Shown piece after piece: positions 33,572-44,860 of a stretch of DNA of 64,000 nucleotides. The DNA is from Mesomycoplasma ovipneumoniae (GTDB taxonomy: Bacteria; Bacillota_I; Bacilli_A; Mycoplasmatales; Metamycoplasmataceae). The DNA lies in the NCBI GenBank assembly GCA_009756935.1, contig VZDP01000002.1:248001-312000 (forward strand), given 5' to 3'. The notes under the pieces are model-generated. The model was given only the letters and a program-made list of their open reading frames with translations, was not told the origin of the DNA and made no database searches. The translations under genes and the position numbers were made by a program. Every line of letters starts with the position of its first letter. Positions within the stretch are counted from its first letter, which is position 1.

Positions 33572-36500
33572 TTAACTTTGATCTGTGGTTGATGAGGTTG
33601 ATTCGCTTGGAGTTTGACTCGGGCTAACTTGTTTAATTACAGTAATATTGAATTTTTTTGAATAACGATATTTTTCTTCTTTTGGTTGTTCGATTGGCGC
33701 TGGAGAAGTTGGGGAAGCTGGAGATGCTTCTGAAGCAGGTGCTGGGGCTTCGGTTGGTGGAGTTGCTGGAGGCGACGCAGGAGCTGGTGTCGCTGGAGCA
33801 GGGGATGGAGACGCTGGACTTTCAGAAGTTAAAACTTCACTTGTTTGAACAGTTTCAGAATTGGTTGATCCACTATTTCCTTCTTGACCAGTTTGACCTT
33901 GATTTGAAGCGGTTCCATTATCACTTTGTCCTTGATCAGTTTGGGTTTGATCTGGCCCGGCTTCATTATTTTTTTGTTCTTGCTCAGTTTCAGTTTGATC
34001 TGAACTTGTTTCATCGTCTTTTTTTGCTTCTTGATCGGTTTTTTCTTCGGCAGTAAGTTGATCTAGATAAGATTCTGGAATTCCTACTTGAATTGTGATA
34101 AGTTTTTTATTTGGATCATTTAAAATATCATCCTTAATTTCAATGTTAATTTTTAATTTAGGACTATCTTTTTCTGTTGAGGTAAATAAACTAGTAAAAC
34201 TTTTGTTAAGAATTTGGCTAATTTCTGCACCAAATTTTGGTAATTTTTGTGTAAGTTCGTCTTGTTCTTGTTTAGGTTCAACAGGGGTTTGAGTCTCGGT
34301 ATCGCCTTCTGTTGACTGAGATTCTTCAGTTTTTTGTTCAGTTTCAGATTCTTGAGCTTGTTGTTCTCCTCCGCCTTCTTGAGTTTGTTGTTCGGCTTGA
34401 ACTTCTTGCCCTTGTTGAACTTGCCCAGCTTGTTCACCTTGTTGAGTTTCTTGAACTTGTTCAGTTTTCTCAGTATCACTAAAAGGTTTTGCAAGCGATT
34501 TTGATTCTAAAATTTGCGAAGAAAGACTAGAAACCAAAGCTGCTTGAACCGCAACTGCACCTGAGCCACTTGTTGTCCCGCCATTTTGTTCGGTTAATTT
34601 TTGAAAATCTTCCTCACTAAGGTGAATTGTTTGGTAAGAAACGGGAATTGCATCGATTATTTGGTCGAGTTTTTTAGTAACTTCGTTGATTTTTGCAGTT
34701 TTTTCGTCAATTGTTTTGAGTATTAGTGTGGTTTTTGGACTTTCAAAAAGTGGATCACTAATTCTTCCAAATTCATCCCTTATTCCTAATTTATAATAAT
34801 AGTTAATAGCTTTATATTTTTTTGAAATATCTTCGCTTTGGCCAGAAGAGTTTTGTTTTTTAATTTCTTCAAGATCGCTCAGTGAAATTTCATCATTTGG
34901 TTCGAAAACAATTTCTGAATCTAGAAGAGCAATTTCTGACCAATTTTGATAATTATTTAGAAGGCCTGCTTTGTAATAAAAAGCACTAATTACATCTGCT
35001 AAAGTTTCAAAATTAGCGATATTTTCGTCAATTTTTTCAAATTTTGCAATTTCATCACTTTTTTGGGCAAAAAGGTTTAGGCTTGTTAAAGATTCAAGAA
35101 TTTTTTCATCATTTTTTAAAGTTGAAATCTTGGACTTAACATCTTTAGGTAAAAATAATGTTGATACAAATCCTGAATTTTCAAGGTTACTATATTGATT
35201 GTTAAAGCTAAATTTCTTAAAATTGCTTGAATTAAGTCTAACTCGTCTTGCGCTTTCAAAAATTTTATTTCAGTCAAAATTATAATCTCTATCAAGATCA
35301 ACAAAATTAAAAATTAAACCTGATGTTTTTAAAAAATCAACAAATGCTTGAACTACAATTCTAGGATTTTGTTTTGCTAAAAATGAATAGAAAGCACCAG
35401 TTTCATTAGGATTTTGCAAAAACTCGGTGGAATCTAATGAAATTGTACCAGTTTTTTGAGCATGTAGTGAAGTATCAGCCTTAAAACTATTTGCATAGTC
35501 AAATGGGAAAATTAATGTTCCAGTTCAAGCTTTGATTAGACTTTCATGATTTGAATAATTGTAATTATAACCACTTATACTTTGAAGATGACGACTTAAT
35601 TTTTCAAAATCATTATCTTGAATTAGTTGATCAATTTCTTTTTTACTATAAGGATTGTTAGAATCTAGTAAAAAGTATTTGTATTTTGGTTGTTTTTTGG
35701 TATGAGTATTACCTTCGGCTTGGGTAGTAGATTCGGTTTGAGCTGTTGTGTTAGATTGGGAAGTTGTGTCTGTTGCGTCTGTTGCTGCAGGTTGGGTTGA
35801 TGCTGTTGTAGTTTGATCTGTTGTTGTAGTTTGGCTTTCGGTGGAAACAGTATCTTCTTGCACAGCAACTTGTTTTTCCTCCGATCCTTCAATTTCTTGA
35901 GTTTTTTTAACTTCAGGCAGCTCTTTTTTATCTTTAGCAGTTTCATCTTTTTTGAGCATTTTTAAATCAAAATTTTGATTTAAAAAAAGCAAATAGCGTC
36001 CATCGTCAATTTTTTGGTCGCTATTTTCATCAATAATGCTAAAGTTTTCTAGGTTAAGAACACCTAATTTTTCTTCAACTATTTCCGATGATTCTTTACC
36101 GTAAAATTTCTCAGAAATTTGAATTTTATAAGGTAATTTTAAGTCAAATTTACTGTCATTTTTAGAAATTTCAACATTAAAAGGATCAAAAACTAAATTA
36201 ACGCCTTGATTAGGTAATTTATTTGATGAATTTTTTAATCCAATATTCAAAGGTTTTTCTAAAACTTGATTGATTATTTGAACGATTTCTTTATTTATTT
36301 TTTCGTTTTTTATGTCAAAGTTCGATAGGGTAAATTTTGTCTGTAATAAATTTAGAAAATCTAGAACACTGATATTGACTAATTTTTTAGATTCAGTATT
36401 TGATAACTCGATACTTTCTATTAAAGATTTTGAAGTTGTAAATAATGAGTTTCCTTCATTGTCAACAATTCTAACTGGTTCAATTCAACTTTTAACTTCA

Positions 36501-37447
36501 GGAAAATCAAGTAGTTTTTGAGCTTCTAAACTAAATTCAGCTTTTAAAAATAGATTTAAAAAACCTCTACCATCAACAAAGGCATATTCATTTGTTAACT
36601 GATTTTTTTCAAAGGAAAAATTAAAGATTTTATTATTAGAATCAGGGATTAAATTTTCCTCACTATTATATAGATCAAATAAAATATGCTTGATTTGCGG
36701 TAATAATTTACTTATTTTATTTTCAAGTTCCTTTGAAGTACGGGCTAAATTCAAAAAACTTGATATATCCTCAGCTCGCTTTAGAAAAATGTTGTCATTT
36801 AAAGTCGCCTGGTTATTTCCCGAATCAGCTGAGAATTCTTTGGTTGAGTTTTTATCTTTTAGACTAGAAAATTTAGTCTGAAAAAGTTCGATAATTTTTT
36901 GTAACTTAGAGCTAAAATTTGAGCGTAAAAACTGTGATTTTTGCAAAAAACTAATTTCTTGAGAATAAATATCTGACTGCACAAAACTTTGGTCAGGTAG
37001 CTTTTGTTTAACTTGATATTTGATTTCAAAACTTCGACTATCATCATTTGCTGTAATATCAACAAATTTTAAGTGCGGTTTATGAATATCAACTTCATCA
37101 GTGAGATCAATTTTTTGGTTTAGATCATTTGTTTTTTGAAAAACATCAACAAGACGACTAAGATTGAGATCCTTTTGTTTGTTTCCATTTTCATCAAAAA
37201 TTATGTTTTTTATACTATAATAATCATCATTAGCAGATAAATCGCCTAATTTAAATGAGACTAAGTTAATTTTTTTGGCAAAATTTTGAACATTTTCTCG
37301 CGGATTACCCGAATAAGAAATCCGAGTAGTTAAAACAGCGGTAGCTGTGAAAACCCCAATTCCAAAAAGACTAACTGCTATTCCCGTTTTTGACAAAATA
37401 TTTTTTCTCAAAACATTAAATAGTGATTTTTGTTTAGGTTTACTCAT
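33572..37447 (-). CDS. P97-like adhesin
   Basis: 1291 aa from the ATG at 37447, continuous when TGA is Trp. The N-terminus has a basic stretch and one membrane span (about 22-45), then sequence resembling P97 of M. hyopneumoniae (SYSGNPRENVQNFAKKINLVSF; QSDIYSQEISFLQKSQFL). Three low-complexity linkers follow: Thr/Ser/Gln-rich at about 500-590, Gln/Glu-rich at about 985-1065 and Pro/Ala-rich at about 1205-1260. The AAKPV/E R1 repeats that bind cilia in M. hyopneumoniae P97 are not present; the Pro/Ala block sits at about the same place. First gene of the two-gene adhesin operon. Confidence 0.85.
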
Positions 37448-37456
37448 AATCATATA

Positions 37457-37462
37457 ATTATA
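37457..37462 (-). promoter_or_regulatory. -10 box of the P97/P102 operon, next to the start codon
   Basis: TATAAT on the minus strand ends 3 bases before one in-frame ATG (37453) and 9 before the preferred one (37447). No Shine-Dalgarno can fit, which points to a leaderless or nearly leaderless mRNA. Confidence 0.65.
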
Positions 37463-37506
37463 CCCCAAAGTAAAATTAAATCTATATTAATTTAAAAAAT
37501 TAAGCC

Positions 37507-37540
37507 CAATTTTTGCATTAAAATCATGATGCAAAAATTG
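37507..37540. promoter_or_regulatory. Perfect 12-bp inverted repeat upstream of the P97-like promoter
   Basis: CAATTTTTGCAT / ATGCAAAAATTG separated by 10 bases, about 45 bases upstream of the -10 box. There is no T-run on either side, so an operator or a transcript end of the flanking repeat are both possible. Confidence 0.5.
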
Positions 37541-37560
37541 CTGATCATAAATTTTCTAAT

Positions 37561-38150
37561 TTTTTTCCGAGTTTCACGATTTGATGAGCTAATCTTAAAA
37601 AATGTCTTGTTTTTCGCCTTTGTTAACTTTTTGGCAAAAGTTAATTACCTATTATAAAACAATGGCAAAAATCAATTTATGATAAAACAACAAAAATCAT
37701 AGAAAATATAACTACTATTTAAACTCAACGCAAAAAGAAAACTCATTTTTATTTGCATTGAGCCTAAAAAAACATATGAAGTTTTGAAAGAACAATAATT
37801 AAAAGCCTTAAATTTGTAGATTTCTAAACGGTCAAATTTAAGGCATTCCATCATATTTAAAAATATAATGGATAATTCGCATTTTCTGATTTTTTTATGG
37901 CAAAAACATAACTAATTCCCCCTTAATTCTAAAATCCAAATTTATTAATTATTCTTAAGTGAGACTTATTATAACATAATTTTATTTTTGACCAAGCATT
38001 TTTTTTTTTTTTTGCAAAGGGTTAATTTTAAAATAATAAAAATTAAGATTTTAGCTCAAAAAACCCGATTTACGGGCATTTTTGTGTATTTGTATTCACT
38101 AAAAAGTGAATTTTTGCCTTCAAACTGTCAAACTCGGGGGTTTTTATATC
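37561..38150 (+). repeat. Intergenic structured repeat, copy 3 (most complete)
   Basis: Begins with GATTTGATGAG-TAATCTTAAAAA and a hairpin AACTTTTTGGCAAAAGTT shared with copy 5, continues with AAAACAATGGCAAAA, hairpins 1-3, a T15 tract (37999-38013) and two terminal hairpins (CCCG-ATTTA-CGGG and CACTAAAAAGTG) and GGGGGTTTTT. Lies between the divergently placed promoter of the adhesin operon and the 3' end of paralogue A. Confidence 0.82.
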
Positions 38151-38302
38151 GGCTAAATTATTTACTCAGCTCTTAAAAAAATAAATTGGTACAAAAAATT
38201 CAGCAACTTTTGCAAATAAACAAAATTTTTCTAACAAAATATTTATTTTTGAATAAGCAAAAATAAAAAAACTAAAAATTTAAAAAAAAGAATTTAAAAT
38301 TT

Positions 38303-40108
38303 TTAGCTTCGAAGTTTTTCGCCATCGAAAAGATCAGCAAACATTTTCTCATCATCACGAGCTTTCTCGCTATATTCACCGCGAAAATCTGTTTTATCAA
38401 TCTCTTCAAAAAAGTTATTTTTGTCTCTACAACTTAAAGAAAAATCAAAATGCTCTTCTAAAATCAATTTCTTTTCTTGTTGGGTATATAAATCCGAATT
38501 CTCTATAAAATCGTCAAAATACTTAAATTCATGAGTTGTTTCTTCTTGATATTTTTTAATTGCATCACGATATAAAATTAGTTCTTCCATAGAAGATTCA
38601 ATTACATTTTTATTTAAATAATTTGATTTTGATGGAGAAGAAAAAACAAACTGCGGATCTTGGTTATTTCGCAGAAAAATATCTTGTTCAAGTTTGACTA
38701 ATTTTTGTTTAAAATAATATTTTAAAATTTCGTATTTACCTTGATAAATATCATCATATAAATTTGAATGGGCAAGTCAGTAATAAATTTTTTGCCCGTC
38801 AACATACAATAAAATAAAATTTTTTAAGGAAATTGGCGAAATTCACCCAGTGTTGGTGCTATAAGCTGAACGATAATACGGTTTAAATCAAAAAACTGGT
38901 TTTTTTGAGTCAAATTGGGAAATTATTTCATCAAAAAGTCCGTATTCTTGCCCACCAAAGTAAAAAATTTGGAAATTTTCTAGTTTAAGTTTAGCTCAAC
39001 TTGGTAAAATAAAATAATCTGGTTCATCAAGATAGACATTCTCAGTGTGAAAATGATATCTAGGGCCAAATAAAATTTGCAACAAATAGATAAATTCAAT
39101 TTTATTTGTTCATTTATTTAAATTATCATAATAAAATTGGCCTTTTTTACCAAAAAGGTTGATGCAAAATTTTCGATATTCAGGACCGAATTTATCAAAT
39201 CAACTAAGAATAAATTTATCCCGGTTTTCAATGTTTAAATCAAGCTTTTTAATCCCGTATTTTTCAAATTTTTTAAGCAAATTTTCATAAGTTTCAAAAG
39301 TAAATACATTTTGAATTGGTTGAATTTGGGTTTTTTCGCCAAAATTATAACCCTGTTTTAGCAACAAATTGTAGATATTTTCTACATTTTGTCCTAAATA
39401 TGGTTTGTTTATATCTACAAATTTTGAATTATATTCATATCTTTTTGATAAAAAATCAAAGATTTTTTCGTGATAATTTGCTAAATTTTTTGGCTTTGCA
39501 TAAGGAACACTTTCTTTGATTTCCTTAATTATCAGATTTTCAATTTTTTTTAGTTCATCTTTTGATTTGAACATTTTTTGAAAAACTGCAGGAAAGGAAA
39601 TTGAAAATTCACATTTTTCTTTGTCATCAAAATTTTCAAAAGCAACGATTACTGTTCTAAAATCTTTAGTCTCATAGGGAGTGTCCGAAAAATAGGGTTC
39701 TCATTTATACTCATCACTTAGATTTTCTTTGTTTCGACAATAATCCTCATCAGTTCATCTACGGGACAAACACCTAATTTCATCATAAAAATCAAAGTCA
39801 TTCAGTTTTTTCAAAAAAAAGACTGTTTTTGGGATATCTTCTAGTCTTAAATTATAAACATAATCATCACGTTTGTAATCTATGCCAATAATAGTTTCAA
39901 TCGGATTATCTACAACCGCGCAAGAATCCATAACATAAACTCATAAAAAGTCTGGAATTGTTCGATATTTTTCATCACGATCACAGGGAAAATCTCTATC
40001 AGAAAATATGCGTATAACTGAGCAATAAGTTTTAAAATCAATTTCTAAATATTTTAGTTCTTTTAATTGTTTTTTTGATTTAGACTTCAAATCTAATTGG
40101 TTTTCCAT
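38303..40108 (-). CDS. Paralogous family protein A, unknown function
   Basis: 601 aa, continuous with TGA as Trp. No signal peptide or membrane span, so likely cytoplasmic or non-classically exported. Very rich in Tyr, Phe, Trp, Asp and Lys. Shared blocks with paralogues B and C: VPYAKPKNLANYHEKIFDFL, GQNVENIYNLLL, NVFTFETYENLLKKFEKYGI, IIYFLLQILFGP-like, FGGQEYGLFDEIISQF, SKKPVFWFKPYY, KQKLVKLEQDIFLR and SSMEELILYRDA. The start MENQLDL is chosen because AAAAGGTAG lies just upstream and all three paralogues share it. I know no function; the family appears restricted to this mycoplasma group. Last in a row of three copies. Confidence 0.75.
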
Positions 40109-40169
40109 ATAAAAATCTACCTTTTCAATATTTAACATTTTTATTATTACTATACTGATTTATAAAAAA

Positions 40170-40643
40170 GAAGGTTTTTCAACCCATGCTTGATTTTGAA
40201 ATTCTCTAAATTAAACAACATCACCTTTAAATTTTAGTTTTGGTACGCCTTTTTCAAAATAGAGCTAAACTTTTTTACTAACAAATTTAAGTAAATAACT
40301 ATTTAAAATTAGCTAACCATATTGATTAATTTGAATTTCAATATCATCTGATTAGGAGGGGCTGAATTAGTGCTTGCTTTGTTTAGATTTGTTTGGGCTT
40401 TTTTAATATTAGCATTAATAACAAGCAATTTTCTTGGTTTTTGGTTGAAAAAATTTGAGCTAAATCAGCAAAATTTAGCGATTTTTTTGAATTTAATAAA
40501 TCTAAATTACGGGTTGTGAGTTTAAAATCTGAATAGGTTTTTTTATTTTGAAAATGTCAAAGCGGGCCAAAAACACTTAGACTTAATGATGAAAAAGCAA
40601 TAATATTAGTTATAAACTTAAAAAGTTTTAGTTTTTTCTTCAT
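40170..40643 (-). pseudogene. Decayed copy of the signal-anchor partner gene
   Basis: Begins MKKKLKLFKFITNIIAFSSL exactly like the intact gene at 44811-46355 and follows it for about 130 codons (VFGPLWHFQN..., later DDIEIQINQ region), but has frameshifts and stops and then ends abruptly near VEKPSFL-like sequence before paralogue A. It shows that paralogue A once had the same upstream partner as paralogue C. Confidence 0.8.
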
Positions 40644-40902
40644 TTTTTCTCCCTATTTATGTACTATATTCAAATTCCTAGTGTTTAAATTATAGCATAC
40701 ATTAAAACTTTTTAGGGAAAATTTCGTTAAAAATTCAGGTCTTAAAAAATTGATAAAAAATTCAGGCAACTTTTGCAAATAAACAAAATTTTTCTAACAA
40801 AATTGTTATTTTTAAATAGATAAAAATGAAAAACAAGTTAAAAATTTTAAAAATAAACTTAAATCTTTTATCATTAAATTTATTAATTAACAAAAAGATC
40901 TA

Positions 40903-42675
40903 CGATTCTCCTTCTATCTCAAGAAATTTTTTGCTTTTATAACCGCGAAAATCTACTCTTGCAATTTCATCATAATATTCAGTTCAATCATCAGAATCTC
41001 AAGAAAAGAGAAGGTGTTGTTGTAAAATTAATTCTTTTTCTTGCTGGCTATATAAATTAGTATTTTCTAGAAAGTGTCTAAAATACCCAAATTCATGGTC
41101 TGTTTCTTTTAGAAATTTATTCAAGGCATCCCGATATAAAATTAATTCTTCCATAGATGATCCAATCACATTTTTAATTAAATTATTTTGCCTTGGCGGT
41201 CTAGAAACAAAGAACGCCGGATCCTTACCATCACGTAGAAAAATATCTTGTTCAAGTTTAACTAATTTTTGTTTGAAATAATATTTTAAAATTTCGTATT
41301 TACCTTGATAAATATTATTATATAAATTTGAATGGCCAAATCAGTAATAAATTTTTTGACCATCAACATTCAATAAAATGAAATTTTTTAATGCAATTGG
41401 CAAAATTCATGCTTCGCCAGCTCCATAGGCGGAGTAGTAATATGGTTTAAATCAAAAAACTGGCTTTTTTGAGTCAAATTGGGAAATTATTTCATCAAAA
41501 AGTCCATATTCTTGCCCGCCAAAGTAAAAAATTTCGAAATTTTCAAGTTTTAATTTTGCCCAACTTGGTAGAATAAAAAAATCAGGTTCATCAGGGTAAA
41601 AATCTAGATCTTCAATTCAATATTTAGGACCAAATAAAATTTGCAACAAATAGATTAATTCGATTTTATTTGTCCAATTATTCACATTATCATAATAATT
41701 TTTGCCGTCTTCACCAAAAAGTTCGATGCAATACTTTCGATATTCTGGACCAAATTTATCAAATCAACTAAGAATAAATTTATCGCGATTTTCAATGTTT
41801 AAATTAAGCTTTTTAATCCCGTATTTTTCAAATTTTTTAAGCAAATTTTCATAAGTTTCAAAAGTAAATACATTTTGAATTGGTTGAATTTGGGTTTTTT
41901 CGCCAAAATTATAATTCTCTTTTAATAACAAATTGTAGATATTTTCTACATTTTGTCCTAAATATGCTTTATTTATATCTACAAACTTTGAATTATATTC
42001 ATATCTATTTGATAAAAAATCAAAGATTTTTTCGTGGTAATTTGCTAAATTTTTTGGCTTTGCATAAGGAACACTTTCCTGAATTTCCTTAATAATTAAA
42101 GCTTCAATTTCTCTTAATTTGCTTTTTGATTTAAATATTTTTCAAAAAATAGCCGGATAAGAAATTGAAAATTCGCATTTTTCAATATCATCAAAGTTTT
42201 CAAAGACAACAACAACTTTTTTAAAAGCTTTACCATCGTGTAAAGCATACGAAGAATAAAGTTCAGAGATAGAATCAACATTTTCTTTTCCATTTTTTTC
42301 ACAATATTCATCGTCGTCTCAGTCGCCAATTAAACACCTAATATCATTATAAAAATGGAAATCTTTGAGTTTTTTGGAAAAAAACGCACTTTTTGGGATA
42401 TCTTCTAGTTTTAAATTATAAACATAATCTTCTTGTTTATAATTTAAACTAATAATTCTTTCAATTGGATTAGGATTGAAGTCGTCATAAAGGTAATTGT
42501 ATAAAAAATTTGGAAATGGATAATCCTTATAATAACAATTACAATCAAACGTTGAATCAACATCATCCCCAGTCATGTTACCAATTGAACAACGACTTTT
42601 AATATTAATTTCTATATATTTTAGTTTAATTAACTGTTTTTTTGCCTTAGTTACTAAATCTAATTGCATCTCCAT
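40903..42675 (-). CDS. Paralogous family protein B, unknown function
   Basis: 590 aa, open throughout with TGA as Trp. Very close to C (43088-44860) along the full length and also to A; it ends DFRGYKSKKFLEIEGES. The start MEMQLDLVTKAKKQ at 42675 has AAAAGGTG about ten bases upstream and lies inside the remnant partner gene, as with C. Differences from C cluster in the first about 130 residues. No membrane span, no known motif. Function unknown. Confidence 0.75.
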
Positions 42676-42865
42676 ATAAAAAATGCACCTTTTCAACATT
42701 TAACATTTTTTCTCTTGGTATAAATTCCTTCTTTTTGAATTTTCCTTTTATCATTCTTACTCTCCTTACATGATAACTGGGAAAATATATTTTTATGTAT
42801 GATTGGCGATTATCGGTTAGATTTTGTGAGTGTTTTAAACTAAAAAAGTAGTTTAAAAATTTCAT
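42647..42865 (-). pseudogene. C-terminal stub of the partner gene fused to foreign sequence
   Basis: A 72-codon frame whose last about 50 residues (IYFPSYHVRRVRMIKGKFKK... to AIRFSN) match the C-terminus of the intact partner gene, but whose first about 20 codons come from an inverted repeat shared with 53.8 kb. The rest of the gene is deleted. It still overlaps the start of paralogue B and may supply translational coupling. Confidence 0.7.
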
Positions 42866-42896
42866 AATTTTGCTTTTTAAGTTAAAATTTTATCTT
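42834..42896 (-). repeat. Inverted 60-bp repeat matching 53838-53900
   Basis: The stretch GTTTTAAACTAAAAAAGTAG through TTTTTAAGTTAAAATTTTA is the near-exact reverse complement of the sequence just before repeat copy 4 at about 53838-53900. The following TTAAAACACTAGCAAAAATT resembles the entry of the structured repeat. Confidence 0.75.
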
Positions 42897-43087
42897 TCTT
42901 AGTTAAAACACTAGCAAAAATTAAGACAGAGGGTTGAATTTAACACTTCAAAGCAGCATTTTTGCAAGTAAACATAAATTCAACTAACAAAATTGCTATT
43001 TTTAAATAGATAAAAATGAAAGTTAAGAATTTTAAAAATAAACTTAAATCTTTTGTCTTTAAATTCATTAATTAACAAAAAGATCTA

Positions 43088-44860
43088 CTATTTCCCTTCT
43101 ATCTCAATAAATTTTTTGCTTTTATAACCACGAAAATCTACTCTTGCAATTTCATCATAATATTCAGTTCTATCATCATTATCTCAAGAAAAGAGAGCGT
43201 GTTCTTCTAAAATTAATTCTTTTTCTTGTTGGCTATATAAATTAGTATTTTCTAGAAAGTCTGTAAAATACCCAAATTCATGGTCTGTTCCTTTTAGAAA
43301 TTTATTCAACGCATCCCGATATAAAATTAATTCTTCCATAGATGATCCAATCACATTTTTAGTTAAATTATTTTGCCTTGGTGATCTAGAAACAAAGAAC
43401 GCCGGATCCTTGCCATCACGCAGAAAAATATCTTGTTCAAGTTTGACCAATTTTTGTTTGAAATAATATTTTAAAATTTCGTATTTACCTTGATAAATAT
43501 CATCATATAAATTTGAATGTCCAAATCAGTAATAAATTTTTTGACCATCAACATACAATAAAATGAAATTTTTTAATGCAATTGGCAAAATTCATGCTTC
43601 GCCAGCTCCATAGGCGGAGTAGTAATATGGTTGAAATCAAAAAACTGGCTTTTTTGAGTCAAATTGGGAAATTATTTCATCAAAAAGTCCGTATTCTTGC
43701 CCGCCAAAGTAAAAAATTTCGAAATTTTCAAGTTTTAATTTTGCTCAACTTGGCAGAATAAAAAAATCAGGTTTATCGGGATAAAAATCTAGATCTTCAA
43801 TTCAATATTTAGGACCAAATAAAATTTGCAACAAATAGATTAATTCGATTTTATTTGTCCAATTATTCGCATGATCATAATAAGTTTGGCCGTCTTTACC
43901 AAAAAGTTCGATGCAATACTTTCGATATTCTGGACCAAATTTATCAAATCAACTAAGAATAAATTTATCGCGATTTTCAATGTTTAAATTAAGCTTTTTA
44001 ATCCCGTATTTTTCAAATTTTTTAAGCAAATTTTCATAAGTTTCAAAAGTAAATACATTTTGAATTGGTTCGATTTGGGTTTTTTCGTCAAAATTATAAT
44101 TCTCTTTTAATAACAAATTGTAGATATTTTCTACATTTTGTCCTAAATATGGTTTGTTTATATCTACATATTCTGAGTTATATTCATATCTATTTGATAA
44201 AAAATCAAAGATTTTTTCGTGATAATTTGCTAAATTTTTTGGCTTTGCATAAGGAACACTTTCCTGAATTTCCTTAATAATTAAAGCTTCAATTTCTCTT
44301 AATTTGCTTTTTGATTTAAATATTTTTCAAAAAATAGCCGGATAAGAGATTGAAAATTCGCATTTTTCAATATCATCAAAGTTTTCAAAGACAACAACAA
44401 CTTCTTCAAAACCTTTACCATCGTGTAAAGCATATGAAGAATAAAGTTCAGAGATAAGATCAAGATTTTCTTTTCCATTTTTATCACAATATTCATTGTT
44501 TGCTCAACCGCCAATTAAACACCTAATATCATCATAAAAACCAAATTTATTGAGTTTTTTGGAAAAAAACGCACTTTTTGGGATATCTTCTAGTTTTAAA
44601 TTATAAACATAATCTTCTTGTTTATAATTTAAGCTAATAATTCTTTCAATTGGATTAGGATTGAAGCGCTCGTAAAGGTAATTGTATAAAAAAATTGGAA
44701 ATGGAAAATCATCATCATCATATTTACAATCAAGCGATAATTTAACATCATTCACAATCATGTTTCGAATTGAACAACGACTTTTAATATTAATTTCTAT
44801 ATATTTTAGTTTAATTAATTGTTTTTTTGCCTTGGTTACTAAATCTAATTGCTTTTCCAT
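43088..44860 (-). CDS. Paralogous family protein C, unknown function
   Basis: 590 aa, open throughout with TGA as Trp; same length as B and near-identical over most of the length. Two TAG codons follow each other at the end. The first 50 bases lie inside the 3' end of the partner gene D, in a different frame, so translation of the pair is probably coupled. Content is aromatic-rich and acidic without signal peptide or membrane span. No enzymatic motif is visible. The 3' flank (ending AACAAAAAGATCTAC) is also duplicated after B, so the duplicated unit includes gene and flank. Confidence 0.75.

Noticed and set aside
33658..34056. Plus-strand frame opposite the P97-like low-complexity region
   Set aside because: Shadow frame produced by the repetitive codons of the adhesin gene on the other strand.
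37672..37854. Minus-strand short frames in the structured repeats (e.g. ending SFLFALSLNSS)
   Set aside because: Frames differ between copies and follow from the inverted arms of hairpins 1 and 2; there is no consistent start, Shine-Dalgarno or stop.
40118..40138. Upstream start of paralogue A at 40138 (MLNIEKVDFYMENQ)
   Set aside because: The ATG at 40108 follows AAAAGGTAG at proper distance and is the only start shared by all three paralogues; the longer frame exists only because of a one-base difference in a T run.
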